A stretch of DNA of 64,000 nt from Lepturacanthus savala (Eukaryota; Chordata; Actinopteri; Scombriformes; Trichiuridae). The first letter of the stretch is position 1; each line of letters starts with the position of its first letter. The notes under the pieces are model-generated. The model was not told the origin of the DNA. It did no database searches and was given only the letters and a program-made list of their open reading frames with translations. The DNA is taken from the NCBI GenBank assembly GCA_030544235.1, contig CM060471.1, positions 2,320,848 through 2,384,847 of the forward strand, given 5' to 3'. Made by a program: the position numbers and the translations under genes. Of this stretch, positions 47,511 through 60,033 are shown one piece after another.

Positions 47511-48260
47511 TTACCTTCACCAAGGAGGAATTGTTTTTGGCACCATTCGTCTATTTGTGTGTGAACAGGATTATGGAAAAAGAAATGCCTGTGAAACTCC
47601 AACTACTCCAATAATCTAAGTAAGGAAGCCAGACAAAAATCCCACACAGACACAGGCAAACTTCATGTAGAAAGGTCCCAGTTTAAGACCTTGAACCTTG
47701 AACCTTCATGATGTGAGGCAACAGAGATACCCACAGCACCACACATGGACCAATCAAACAAACTTTATTTATAATGCACCTTTCATGCACAAAATGCTAC
47801 GCAGAATGATTTTCAAAATAAAAACAAGAAATAGGTAAAAGAAAAACGAAGAAGATTAATAACACATTAACAGACATGGATATCAGTATACTTACATATA
47901 ATACCTGAATTATCCATATATCATAATGTAGTCAATTCTGTCCTCTCTTCAACAATGTTACTTCTGTTAAAATAGGACTGAAATAGGATGCAGGAAGTGC
48001 TGAATAACTGTCCCATTCACTGCCATGCAAATTCAGCTCTGAAGCTCAAAAACAGAAATACATGTGATATGTAAATTAACACAGATTCTTTATTTTGAAA
48101 CATACAGACACATGTCATACATCATTCTCACCAGTGAAGTCTTGGGATGCTGTGAAAAAAAGGTTTTTGATGAGGCTTGTACTTTTCAAGATATCAGGAC
48201 TTGTCTGGACTTAATTTCACCTTAGATAGAAGATTGAGAATTGTCCTTGGCGAAGGTATA
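47511..48260. repeat. TIR-bounded dispersed repeat with SINE fragment inside
   Basis: The left end taccttcaccaaggagga (from 47511) and right end tccttggcgaaggta (to about 48257) are inverted relatives. They belong to the same family as 22972-23520. A SINE head fragment lies inside. The rest is AT-rich and non-coding. Treating the two ends as one element is an inference. Confidence 0.35.
47641..47745 (-). mobile_element. SINE head fragment
   Basis: Degraded, reversed copy of the SINE 5' region. Pieces such as agaaaggtccca, gaaccttcatgatgtgaggcaacag and cagcaccacac match the head of the copy at 46689-47036. Confidence 0.6.
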
Positions 48261-50033
48261 CACTTGTTTAAATTCATGGTAAAATATGGTAAACATAAGA
48301 TAATTCCTTAGTGTGAGAAAGATGAAGTGAGGAGACTTACAAGTTTTGGAAAGTATGATGTACTTCTGTCTGTTTCAAAGCACTCTTATAGACACATGTT
48401 GGTTAGATGGTTCCACGGCTTCTTATCGGAGGCCATGTGTGTGTATAGAGAGTGAAAGAAAGAATATTTAAGTGCGTCACAACCCGCACAGCAGGAAGCT
48501 TTTTTTTATCAAAGACTCCTACAAAGAGAAGGTGTCATGAAAGTCCCCAGCTGTCACTCAGCCTCAGATAAAAGTATTTTCTCTACACTGAGGATAGTTG
48601 AGTAATGAAAACCTCTGTATTCAATAATAGACAATTCAGAATTTGTTAAAAATGACCTATTTAGAGTCAGCAGGTGTGTCTCTTCTCATTAGAAATGATC
48701 AAGTTTCTGAACTCTTCTGGAGAGTTGAATCCATGTTCTGTTTTTTGATGATGATGAAAGTGATTTTTTTAAAAAGTCTGGAGGAAATGTATGACAAAAT
48801 TATTTTATGCATGCGGGGGACGAAAAGGATACAGCTGGCTGGGGGATAGCACACTTCTCAAATGTACATGCTCTGCTGCAGATGGACGCAACTGAGCATG
48901 CTTGATGGGTCCAAGAAAAACATGGACCCGCAGAGTTTTTTTGACATATGCACTTGGCGATCAACTACTAAAAGAATGAGTAGAGTTCTGTATTTACTTC
49001 TGCTAAACATATTTTAGTGGTCTAAAATATCTGGTTTATTCAATTAATTAATTTAACACCTGTCTAACTAGACACCACAATTAATCACTTGAGACAACAT
49101 AATAACAAATATATCTATATCTATCTGATCTATAAAATTATTATTATTATCATTATTGATATTATAGGTATGTGACTAGGCTTGTAATGATTTTTACATT
49201 ATTGCCTACAGAGGACAATTCTTATTTCACTCTCTCATGTTCCATGTTTGACTGACCTTGTTTGTATGTTAATAGGCAGCTGTTGTAATAACTGTTGTTA
49301 GTAAATATCATATATTCAACAAATGGTTCAGTTTTTTGTATTTCCTGAAAAATCTGAAAACGTGACTTATGCGATTATTGTAAGAAGGCGTTGATTTGAA
49401 GCAGTGCTCAGCAACTATGGTTATACAACTAAATGTTACTTTAGTGATTCACAGGAATGATAAATCTTGAAGATGTTTCAGTTCATACAGTAAATAATAG
49501 AGTTTGTAAAGAAAAACAGACACTGCCATCATGACACCTAATATTATTTTTTCTTCATTTTCATGATTTAGGATATACAATTCAATGTACCCAATGCATT
49601 AAAGACTCATATATACACATTTTTGGCTTTACTCACAGTTTTACTTAGACACACACACATACATATAAAACCAGTGATTTTAAACTGACTGTTAATTAGC
49701 TGCATAATTAAGCTCATTTTGGTTGAACAGCAAAATAAAATGTGTGGGACTGTTCCTGCTTCTGGTGAGTTCATCTGTGTGTGTGGATGTGTGCATGTGT
49801 GTGTGCTTCTTACACTGTTCGCATACATGTCTGACTGCAAGTGTCTATAAAAGAAAGGTTGACTTTGGCAAAGACACAAATGGCTCCTCTGTGCATGTGT
49901 GTGTGTGTGTGTGTGTATGTATGTGTGTGTGTACTCTGAGATCTTCACTCGTGTAACAACATGATGGCGTAGGATGGTGAGACAAAGCTGGATAGAAGTT
50001 GCACTTTTCAATAATGTCATGGACACGACCTCA

Positions 50034-50068
<35 letters not shown>

Positions 50069-50535
50069 GGCCATGATAACACACAACACACTGGCTCTGG
50101 ACCTTGCTGTTAGAAATCATTAGCCAGTCACACCAAACACACCCAAATAACACATATTCTGGACTGTATGTAACAGACTTTTTTTTCTTCTTTTGTGTTT
50201 TTTTTTTCTTTCGTTCTTGTACCAAAATGCAGCGTGTGTTTGTAATTGATATCATAGAGTATATGCATATACAAATGTTAAAGCACAGGCAAGGGAAAAC
50301 CACGCACAAAACACACTTTCTCCCTTAATCCTGGACATATTCCAGACTGTATGAACCAACTTTTTTTTCCTTTTGTCTGTTTTATCTTAGGGTTTTGTAC
50401 CAGACTTTTTTTCCCTGTTTTTTTTTTTTTTGTTCAAAGAGAAAATGCTTTTATTGCAAATGTTGAAGCAGAAGTGGCAGAGAAGCCGTTTGCAGAGGTA
50501 ACCTGTAGACCATCATGGCTGAACTGACCAGAAGT
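48261..50535. other. Non-coding stretch with (GT)/(CA) runs
   Basis: (GT)n at 49897-49932 and (CA)n at 50033-50062 lie about 100 bp apart in inverted sense. Two T-rich tracts with a shared pattern (50178-50210, 50360-50432) lie beyond. No supported exon. Confidence 0.5.
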
Positions 50536-50690
50536 GACAAATCTAACTAAACCCATTTTACCTGATGAGATGGTCCATTTTATCTGAAACTTCTCATGCA
50601 ATAAAATTGGCAAAGCAGATGTTTCAAGATTTGTAGGACCTAAATAATATTTTTTTTTTACATAATACAAAACAAAATGATTAGAAACAT
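50536..50690 (-). repeat. Unnamed inverted-repeat family, fragment E
   Basis: aaatctaactaaacccattttacctgatgag is followed by gcagatgtttcaagatttgtagg and acaaaatgattagaaaca, matching copy A in the same (reverse) orientation. Only the middle part remains. Confidence 0.6.
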
Positions 50691-51615
50691 TTATTATTAA
50701 TCCTAATAAATCCATGTGAAAATCCTTCAAATATTCAGAGTATTTGAGCTTGTTCAGATCACTCACCTTCTATTACGTTCAATACATCAGGTCAGACTGT
50801 GAGGCAAGATGGCCGCCGGGTGAGGACATTTGAATCGGCGACATAAGACATCTAGACTGTCTCATGTAAATCTATGGTCCTAACGTGTTGGACCAGTGTT
50901 TGGTTGTGTGTCTTCCCCCTGGCAGAGTTTTCCTTGTGGTTCTCTTCTTCCTTTTTTTCTGTTCCTTTTTGTGACTTGTAGAGGGACTACATTTTATTTT
51001 ACCTCCTGAGTCCTGCATTTAAGTCCTTTGTTTGGTTTGGTGTGGTAGCTTCCATCTCTGCATGAATCACAGTCAGTTAGTTAGCTGTGTAAATCATTAA
51101 CAAGTGTGTGTGTGAATTCAAGCAGGGGAATTAACACCAGCAGCAACACACACAGTCACACAGAGTTGGGTTCCTCACACCTAAAGCTGTCCATTGCTAT
51201 GTGGGTTGTTTGTTGTGTGTGAAAGTCTTCACATGTCACTGATTTCAGCCTCTATGCCTCCTGCTTTCCCTTCTCTCATCCCTGCATCTCCTCTCTTCTT
51301 ATCGCTATCCTTTATTCGCTCTATTTTTCATCTTATCTTGCTTTCCCTCTTTTCTCTCTGCCTCCTTCATTCCTTTTGCTCATCCCTCTTCCCATCATGT
51401 TCTCTCATCCTTTCTTGCCATCCTTACCTATTCCTGCCCTCTGCTTTCTATCCTGCTTCTATCTAACTTTGGCGTCAGTGAGAGAGGATAAATCAGTGGA
51501 GGTGTGAAGTTTAGATTGGGAGGTGGGGCGAAGCCCTTGGTCACACAGAGAGACAGATTGACTGACAGGATCCTATCAAGCTGCTGAGCAGTGATGGGGG
51601 ACACCTACACCACTC

Positions 51616-51617
<2 letters not shown>
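50691..51617. other. Non-coding stretch; C/T-rich tract
   Basis: A long pyrimidine-rich tract (about 51240-51460, ctttcccttctctcatcc type) drives an open frame rich in Leu and Ser. No exon is supported. Confidence 0.5.
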
Positions 51618-51698
<81 letters not shown>

Positions 51699-51799
51699 AA
51701 ATGTGTGCATGCTTTACCTGTCCAACCTTCTGACAACAAATTGAAAATGACCTCAATAAATACAAACACAGCCATTTTCTCCTCTTGTGTTCCATCCTG

Positions 51800-51850
<51 letters not shown>
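51618..51850. repeat. Opposed (TG)n and (CA)n arrays
   Basis: (TG)n at 51618-51697 (80 bp) and (CA)n at 51801-51850 (50 bp) flank a 103-bp unique spacer. The arrays are mutually complementary and can pair into a long hairpin. The short proteins predicted here are repeat products. Confidence 0.95.
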
Positions 51851-51852
<2 letters not shown>

Positions 51853-52178
51853 GTACAGCAACACATCATCTTGTTCATTCACACAGTTGAAGGGACATTC
51901 CATGTTTTTTCACGACCTGCTGGGTTTTATCCGTCGAGCCTGTCAGTTGAGTCACTGCATGCAGATCAACAGCACCCACCTTTGTCACAATCTGAGGTCA
52001 TTTGAGGAGGAGTGAAAGGTTGAATCCAACAGTCTGTGTCTGCCATAGAACAATGACACAAATCCTAATCAGTCGATTAGAGAATAAAAATGTGATGGTA
52101 GTTATCTTTGAGTGACAGATGCCATCTAGCAACCTTCGTAATTGTGACCCAGGGCAGTGGTGCATTTCAGTTGCAATA
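51851..52178. other. Non-coding stretch
   Basis: It includes cagatgccatctagcaacc (52111-52132), a short motif related to ones at 12866 and 41955. Otherwise nothing was recognised. Confidence 0.45.
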
Positions 52179-52499
52179 CAGGTGCTGTATACATTTGAAT
52201 ATCATGAAAAAGATTATTTATTTCATTAATTCCATTCAAAAAGTGAAATGTGTATAATTCAACATTCATTTCACGCAGACTGACATATTTTAAGTGTTTC
52301 TTTCTTTTAATATTGCTGATTATAAGCGATGACTAATGAAAATCCCAAATTATCTCAGAAAGATTATCTCAAAAAATATATAGTATTTATAATATTGTGT
52401 AAAGGTTCAATATTGAAGACACCTGGTGCCAGACTCTAATTAGCTAATTAACTCAAAACACCCATAAAGGCCTTTAACTGGTCTAGTTCTGTAGGCTAC

Positions 52500-53480
52500 A
52501 CGATTATGGGGAACACTGTTGACCTGAGAATATTCCAAAAGACGACCAAGGACACCTGGCACAAGTAGGACAAGACACAAAAGGTCATTGCTGAAGAGGC
52601 TGTCTGTTAACAAGGAACTGTGTCCAAGCATATTAATAGATAAAAAAAAGATGTGTAATTTTACAATAACCGCACCCTGGAAAGAATTGTGAAACGACAT
52701 CCATTCAAAAGTGTGGGGGAGAAGAGTGGACTGCAGCTGGAGTCAGTGCTTCAAGGAATACCAACACAGATGTATGAAGACATAGGTTCCAGCTGCTACT
52801 TTCCTGGTGTCAAGCCACTCTTGAACAAGAGACAGTATCAGAAGCACCTCTCCTGGGCTAAAGACAAAGGGACTGGACTGCTGCTGAGTGGTTCAGAATC
52901 CACATTGCTTGAGGTGGAGTGTAAAGTTTCTAGAGTCAGTGATGGTTTGGGGTGCCATGTCATCTGCTGTTATTGGTCTGCTGTGTTTTCCTAAATCCAA
53001 GGTCAATACAGCCATCTACCAGGAAGTTTTAGAGCACTTCATGCTTCCTGCTGCTGATCAGCTTTATGGAGATGTATATTTCAAGATACTTAACCCAGAT
53101 TTGCCCCTGCTGGCTGTAGTATGTGGAGTATAAATGTGTGTGAAGGTGTGATTACTGATGTGTGGGCAGAAACTCGTAAAGACCGCCATCAGTGTGTGAA
53201 TGGGTCTGAATAGATGAATGAACACTAGTTTATGCTTTGAGTGATCGAAGTAACTAGGTGCTATACAAATGCAGTCCATGTAATTTAAGGTATCCCTGTT
53301 ATTAATTGCCTAGAAAACTCACCTGACCTTAACCCCATAGAAAATCTATGGGCTATTGTGAAGAGAAAGATGTGATAGACCAGACCCAACAATACAAAAG
53401 AGCTGAAGGCCACGATCAGAGCAACCTGGGCTCTATAACACCTGAGCAATGCCAATCTCTGTGCTATGCTGCAGTAATAA
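52500..53480 (+). pseudogene. Tc1-like transposase relic
   Basis: Fragments in several frames follow a Tc1 transposase. First come the DNA-binding head remnants (TLERIVKRHPFKSVGE, 52675-52722). Next is VKPLLNKRQYQKHLSWAKDK (about 52811-52870), the region before the first catalytic Asp, which is lost in a deletion. Then VKFLESVMVWGAMSSAVIG (about 52924-52980) and KSKVNTAIYQEVLEHFMLPAADQLYGD (about 52996-53076). The second catalytic Asp region is replaced by an insertion. The ENSPDLNPIENLWAIVKRKM block (about 53312-53370) survives with the third acidic residue. It is inactive. Confidence 0.8.
53085..53288 (+). repeat. Short repeat inserted in the Tc1 element
   Basis: Transposase homology stops at about 53085 and resumes at 53289. 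The intervening sequence ends gctttgagtgatcgaagtaactaggtgctatacaaatgcagtcca, an ending seen in dispersed fish repeats. It replaces, rather than only adds to, the transposase sequence around the second catalytic Asp. Confidence 0.55.
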
Positions 53481-53724
53481 TTCCCAGCTAAGTATTTAGT
53501 GCTGTACATGCTCATATTTTTATTGTTCACACTTTCAGTTGGCCAATTTCTAGAAATATTCTTTTTTGGTATCAGTCTTAGGTAAAATTCTAAAATTTCT
53601 AAATTTCTGAATTTGGGATTTTCATAGTTATAGTCAGTTATAATCATCGAAATTAAACGAAATACAAATTAGAAATATATCAGTCTGTGTGTAGTGATTG
53701 AATATAATATACGAGTTTCACTTT

Positions 53725-53839
53725 GTGAATGCCTGTCTGGGGTGTATCCCTGCATTTTGCCCGAGGTATGCTGGGATTAGCTCCAGAAGATCCCTGTGAC
53801 CCTACTGAGGAATAAGCAGGTATAGAAAATGAATGGCTG
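53725..53839 (+). mobile_element. SINE 3' fragment inserted in the Tc1 element
   Basis: It carries the SINE 3' region (ctggggtgtatccctgc, gctgggattagctccagaagatccctgtgacc, ataagcaggtatagaaaatgaatg). The Tc1 words ACTTT at 53720-53724 and 53840-53844 flank it as a short target duplication. Confidence 0.75.
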
Positions 53840-53909
53840 ACTTTTTGAATGGAATTACTGATATAAATCAACGTTTTTTGTGATATTCTAATCATATGAC
53901 CAGCACCTG

Positions 53910-56900
53910 TCTGCATCATGAAATTCCTTTAATCAGATGAGGAGAGGTGGTAATGTTGCCATAATGATGAAGCGTTAACCCACCCCATATGTTTCTCTAA
54001 ACCCCAAAAAGTGATCATAATAGGATCTTTTCCTTAAAACTAACCAGTCCTGAACCAGAAAACATCATTATTATCCAATAGCACAGATAACACCAAAGCA
54101 GGTATAGATAATATCCTGCCAATTAAGGCTGCATTTACACAGGATCAGGCACCTCGGCACCGTGCCACAGGGTTGTGCGGAGGTGTGAATGCATTTAACA
54201 GCTCTGATATCATCCAGAATTTTTTATTTTTTTATTTTTGTCATTCATCTGCTTTGTTGCTACCGAGGCTCTTTATCTTCACTCAACTGCTACTCCTGCT
54301 CTCTCTCTCTTTTTGTCTTAAAAAAAACAAACTTTACTTTTAACCTTGTCAAATGAAGAGAAATGTCCTCCCAATTTCATACGCTCTCATGGTAGGGACA
54401 TACAGCTCTGATCAGTCCCATCAGGCTTACATGATCTGGGCTGTATTTTTACAAAAGTAGATTCTGTTTCAACATCTTGCTGCAAAGCCACACCATTTGT
54501 GGTCCACACTCTTGTAGCCAAAGTGCATTCATTCCATTTAAATGAATGACAAATACACACATAGGCTATTTGTACAAATTGTGTACAAAGTGCAAATTGA
54601 GACAAATGCACTTTGTTGCCATGGATATGACCCATACAGAGAAGATCTTTACCCTGTAATCCATCACAATATTTTTTTTTTCTGAACAGGTCATCAACAT
54701 CAAATCTCTCTACATACATAAACATACACATACAAATAAAATCATATCCAGGTATCCATGCTATGGATCATGGTTGACAAGTTCCAATCTTGTGGACTTA
54801 AAGACCTTAGACTGAACTTATGAATGTCCATGTCTTTACCTGCAATTTCATTGCAAACATGTGACCTGTTTTATGAAATCATATACAGCGTGAAGAACTG
54901 ACAGAGCTGAAAGAACATGAAGCAGGCTAACAAGCTGCGAAGGCTATTTATACACTGGAGCCTATTAGATCACACACACAGCCACAGGATCAGATGCTTA
55001 GGTTACCATTAACAGACAGTCACTTATTGTCTTGATTAATTGATTAGCTGTTTGGTCGAAATCATGCCAGAAAATGGTGGATCATGAAACATTGAATGGT
55101 GAAATATTAAAAATTATATGATCTTGACTGATCAATGATGAAGGGTAAAATAAAATTAAAAAAAATGCATTATTGGATAGTATAGGGTCCATGGTAATTC
55201 TGCAGTAGACACCAGCAAGATTTGTAAATCTCATTTAATCGCGTGAAAATCCTCCCTAACCCATTATTTAGATTGTTTTCATGTTCCTCTTTCAGAGACA
55301 TTCCTCTTTGCTTCATGAACAACAGTTTGCTCCTAATTGACTTCCATTCTAAAACAAAGGTTAAACAACTGAAAGATGAAATACAAAGACCAAGCCTCAG
55401 TGCACGAGCCACTTCCAGCATTAGCTTGACATTTACACAATAAGAGCGTAAGTGGAGTGTTTGAAGAGAGCCGGTACAGTTCAGCGTGTTTGCAGGAAAC
55501 ACACAGAGATAAATCTTCCCCAAACATGACTGGGATGTAAATGGCAACCCATCTGTTGGGTGTGTAAATTCTTTGGATTAGAGAGCTGTTAAAGACAAGG
55601 TTGCCAGTCCCATGCGGCTTCATCACACTTTTTCAGCGTGTTTCTTAATCATTGTTAATCACCCGGATTTGTCTCCCATCAAGTTAGTCCTTGTGGGGCC
55701 ACGAGAAGGACGGTATCAGTAATGAAGCGAGGAAGAGGAGGAGGAGGAGAGAGGGGGAATGGAAGAAGAAAAGGAAAAGAACCTCTCAGCCTCGACAGGA
55801 AACATGGGAGTAAAAGCGAAAAAAAAAATTTAAAAAAAGACAAAACATGACAGCATGCTCAATGTCAAGAGAGCAAGAAAAGCAAAAATGATACGGGAAG
55901 AGAGACAGCATGGATATGAGTTTTATCTGAATCTGGATGAGAAGGAGGACAAAGAAAAGAAATGATTCATAAACACCCAGAGGAGGAAACTCACAGCTGA
56001 TATTTGTCTCACAAAGAAGATGTTTACAGATCCTTTTATGTTTAGAAAGTTATATTTAAAGATGTGACAAACCTCTTTTTTTTGCAACATCACTGAGTAA
56101 ATCCGTGAAATTCTCTCTGTCGACACAGTTAGGACTGTCAATTGATGCCTTTAATATTAACTAATCAATCACAAAATGTTCTGAAATTAATCAAAAATTA
56201 ATCATAATAATTAATAATAATTATTATTATTAAAAAATTGACAATTAACTGTTTTAGTATGTATTAATGGATATTTGAATGAAAAATCTGAATTAAATTC
56301 TTTTTCAATTCTAAGACAGTAATACATTTTTTTCTTACATACGAATGATTTTAAACTAATGAACAAATTAAACACATTCATTTTGACAGCACTAATTGAA
56401 AACAACACCTACACTCAAAACTAATATCTCTTTATTCTTCTCCTGTGGCTGGATGGCTGAGCTTCTCTGTGCAGTCACCAGTATATACTCATTACATGCA
56501 GAGTTCGTTTTCACTGATAAAAAAAAGTTTCTCTGAACTCATTAAAAATCCAATTTCACTTGCTGTTTTTGATTTTTTTTGTATTTTTAATTGTCCATGT
56601 GTGTGAAGTGTCAGATATATCTGCCCCGACACCACGCTTTACTAATTAAAGATTTACATATATGTCTTTAACAATATGAATTTTCAACTCCCGGCCTCGA
56701 GGAGGTCAACAACTTTTGTGTTCTCCAGTTTCATGAAAACTCTCTATATCCTTTTCTATGTCTTCTTGTTGAAGCTTTTAATTTATATGAAGTCAATACA
56801 ACAGTGGGTGTTACTGTGCTAATAAGCGCAACAAACCTGATTCCAATCCTGTTATAAAACCTAATTAACAGTAAATTTCAAGATTTACTCACAGCAAGAC

Positions 56901-57340
56901 TCAGTAACACAAGTAACCGTTGAGGCATGGCATCCCTTACAAAAAAATGGAAATTTTACATTTTCATCTCAGAGAAAACCAAAAAGCACATATTGTTAAG
57001 GCTGTTTGGGGAAGAGAACCTCACTGCAGCAAGATGGCGGCATACATACCGCACAGAGTCATGAGACCTCCCCACTGGCAGTTGGTGTTTTTTTTTTTTT
57101 TTTTTTTTATGAATATAACGCGTTGAGTGTTTTATAGAAACAGGTTTTGTCTGTTTTTTAGAGGTTTTTGTTGTCAGATAATGGAATTGTTGGCAGTCAG
57201 TCTTCTTTGTCAATGTTATTTTTATAGAAAGAGTTGAAACAGAAGTCATGTGATCTTCACATGGAAGTTGGTTTTCTAGGATGAGGAGTAGGAGGAGTGT
57301 TTTTTTTTTTTTTTACAAATTCTTGATTATTAACATTTCT
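53910..57340. other. Non-coding stretch, no gene recognised
   Basis: No supported exon. A hairpin-like pair (gcatttacac...gtgtgaatgc) lies at 54132-54195. A purine-rich tract lies at 55700-55920 and a T run at 57090-57109. A YY1-like caagatggcggc sits at 57031-57042. Antisense frames at 55170-55626 show no domain. Confidence 0.45.
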
Positions 57341-57375
57341 TAGCTTAGCTTGTTTAATTCAAACAAGCTAAGCTA
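57341..57375. repeat. Perfect 15-bp palindromic hairpin
   Basis: TAGCTTAGCTTGTTT (57341-57355), loop AATTC, then AAACAAGCTAAGCTA (57361-57375), the exact reverse complement. Further gctaagc-type words follow to 57403. Confidence 0.85.
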
Positions 57376-58746
57376 GCTAAACAATCTAAGCTAAACATGC
57401 TAGGTATTGATTCAAACAATCTAAGACCAGTTGCTTTTTTAATACTATAGAATACATTTCTGAATATAATTTGATATTATTGTGAATGGGAATTTTCCTC
57501 TGCATACGATTAATTAAAGTAGAATTTGATTTTCTTTTCTTCCATGTTTGTTGATACTGTCACTGACATCTCAATAAAGTATTTTATAAACTGGCAATGT
57601 ATTTAGAAATGTAATCTATTTTTTGTGTACTGTATTCATGATACATTTAATAAGGAATAAAAAAACAAAACAAAAAAAACTGCCATTTTAACTTATTCTA
57701 TAAAAAACACATAAAGAAGACCAACTTCCGGTGAAGAGATGCAGAGATTACATGACTTCTACTTTTACTTCGACTCCTCCTATGAAAAAAATACACAAAG
57801 AAAATCAACTGCTGGTGGGAAGGTCATGTGACTTCCAATGGAGAGACGATGTGTAACATTATCTTTGGAATTCTACTGGGTGATTTTCACAAGACAACAA
57901 TACAAAAGCAAATGGTTTCTCCAGAATCCTACGGCTAAAAAGCCTACATTACAGCTAATTTTCTGAGCTTTCTCTGCTGCTCATCATACAGTAAGTATAG
58001 AATCACTGGGCTTTAAGAGTGAGATACTCAAAATAATAAAAGCAAGTTGTCATCCTCCGTGCGGGGATGTAATTGATGTCACCCTCAGGACCTCTTTGCT
58101 ATAATTGGAACACTTAGTGTAAATGCTGTGGTCGCTAATTGCCCTGAAGGAGAAGGGGCGGAGGGATACTTGACAGGCATTAGCGATGATTGGAGTTTAG
58201 CAGCCTTTGGGTGGCCGGGTATAGCCGCATTCATGTGAACTCAGATTATCGAATAGAAGGTGACCTCCCTCCCACTAGCGTGTCAATTTGATGTCTTTCA
58301 TGCAATGTGTATTTTAGAAAATGGAAAACTTTGAACTGCTCACAGTGCTTCACTCACATGTTCATACACTGATAGAAAGCACCAACAACTCATCAGGTTT
58401 AGTGATGCATCAATCCACGTTTTTCTGATCTAATCCGATACTGATGCCTGGCCTGAGTGTATCGGCTGATATCCACTACTGATCTGATACTACTGATGAA
58501 TTGATGAGTGCCGACCCTGCACTGCAATGACAGAATAGAAGTTTTTGGGTTGTTTTTGTGCGGATGGTAAGTGGGATGAGCGTCTTTTCAGCCAAAATCA
58601 TATTTAAAGCTACAGCAAACTTTATTTTTCCATGTCTACTAAAGAGGTGAAATACATTTGCTTGTTTTTTAAACAAGGAGTAAATCATTTGACAACAATG
58701 GCCTTTTGGAACAGTGCCAATTTAACTCAGGTGCAGCTACATTTGT

Positions 58747-58748
<2 letters not shown>
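57376..58748. other. Non-coding stretch, imperfect repeats
   Basis: The segment near 57715-57775 (accaacttccggtgaagag...acatgacttct) is the inverted relative of 57240-57290, and a weaker direct copy follows at 57805-57850. Near 58395-58510 loose repeats of ctgatactgatg occur, as in a known type of fish MITE. No exon is supported. Confidence 0.4.

Positions 58749-58794
<46 letters not shown>
58749..58794. repeat. (CA)n microsatellite
   Basis: 46 bp of CA dinucleotides. Confidence 0.97.
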
Positions 58795-58797
<3 letters not shown>

Positions 58798-59666
58798 CCT
58801 GTTTCAAATGGTCCTTGGTAACTTTGACCCAAAGTATTCTGTGATAAACCGTAACTATGTTTCATTTGATTATTTCTTATTGTTAAAATAATCCATAAAA
58901 ACTGTTTTTTAGAACTTGTATTCAGGATGTATAAGTTCAGATCAATGAGACATACAGGCCATAAATAACAAATAGAAGTTTAAAACTTCTTGTAACTTGT
59001 AATATTCACAAGAAATCATGTTTAAAAAAATGTAACATAAAAAGAGGTGATATATGTATTATTACAGTTTTCATAACAAATCCTAATATAACAGTCAAAT
59101 TTGCCTGGGAACACCAAATGAGCTTCTTAATATGAAACAAAGACAACATGAGGGTTAATTGCACCTCAGCTCCTCTGATTGTCTCCTGTTTAGTTTTAAA
59201 GGAACAACACGTCTCAGCCAAAAACGTGCCGGTATAAAGACCCAGAGACCTGGTGCAGCTGGTGTAAGGGCATCTCATGATGGCCTCCCTCTTTGGCAGC
59301 GGTACAAGATGGATGAGAGATGGATAGGAGAGGGGCTGACGTGTCGTATGTCACAGAGAGGGAGAGGTTGTGGTGGTGGGTGTGGAGCGCTGCTGTCATC
59401 TGTTTGGCTGGCAGACAGCATGGCTGATAAAGCAGCAGTCTGACAGGGCTAATCTGATACCAGCCTGGAGAGCCCGAGGAAACATAACGTGGCGCCTGTG
59501 GCGAGTGACGTACAGGAGGAAACACACCCACCGTGTCTTAAAAGCAGCAGCGTCTGCTACGAGGGCGAGACTGTGTAGATATGCATGCGCAATTTGTGCT
59601 TCATATATCCATCACAGCAAGTCCTCCAAAGAAAAAAAAACACTCCATTCGTCCATTAATATACTG

Positions 59667-59668
<2 letters not shown>
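58795..59668. other. Non-coding stretch, no gene recognised
   Basis: The GC-richer part 59210-59590 has open frames on both strands but no domain or convincing splice sites. Confidence 0.45.

Positions 59669-59727
<59 letters not shown>
59669..59727. repeat. (TA)n microsatellite
   Basis: About 59 bp of TA dinucleotides. The flanks include actgtat-type words. Confidence 0.95.
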
Positions 59728-59728
<1 letters not shown>

Positions 59729-60033
59729 TGTATATATGTATATATGTTGTTGGATGTGACAACAGGGTCTCTATAGATATGTTAACCCTCTGAAGAACCC
59801 TCTCATTGAAGTTATGTTTGAGCATCCCTATCTTATGACCAAAGGTCGTCTTTTATTCAGACTTTCGGAAAATTTTCCTCAAATAAAAAAATTAACTTAC
59901 TATCTGGGGTAAGTGAACTTTGTTTGTTTTACCTTTATTAAATATCGATGTAAGTTTTTTTGTTTTTGTTTTTTTTTCCTAATGTGCTAAAATACATTTG
60001 TTGCCATATGGTAATAATATGCAAATATAGAAA
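59728..60033. other. Non-coding flank of the Rex3 element
   Basis: AT-rich sequence with T runs (59957-59979). An ATG here (59960) opens into Rex3 by chance and is not a real start. Confidence 0.5.

Larger units (their letters stand above)
52179..53909 (+). mobile_element. Tc1-like transposon with two nested insertions
   Basis: The terminal inverted repeats are caggtgctgtatacatttgaatatcatgaaaaa on the left (after TA, 52177-52178) and tttttgtgatattctaatcatatgaccagcacctg on the right (to 53909). The 5' non-coding block, a broken transposase and the 3' block follow the usual order of a very common fish Tc1 family. Foreign pieces sit at about 53085-53288 and 53725-53839. The right TA has decayed (tc). 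Confidence 0.85.

Noticed and set aside
51541..51903. Cys-Val and His-Thr rich frames on both strands
   Set aside because: They are products of the opposed (TG)n/(CA)n arrays.
55170..55626. Overlapping antisense frames of 97 and 125 aa
   Set aside because: Two frames overlap with no domain and no splice signals. Likely chance.
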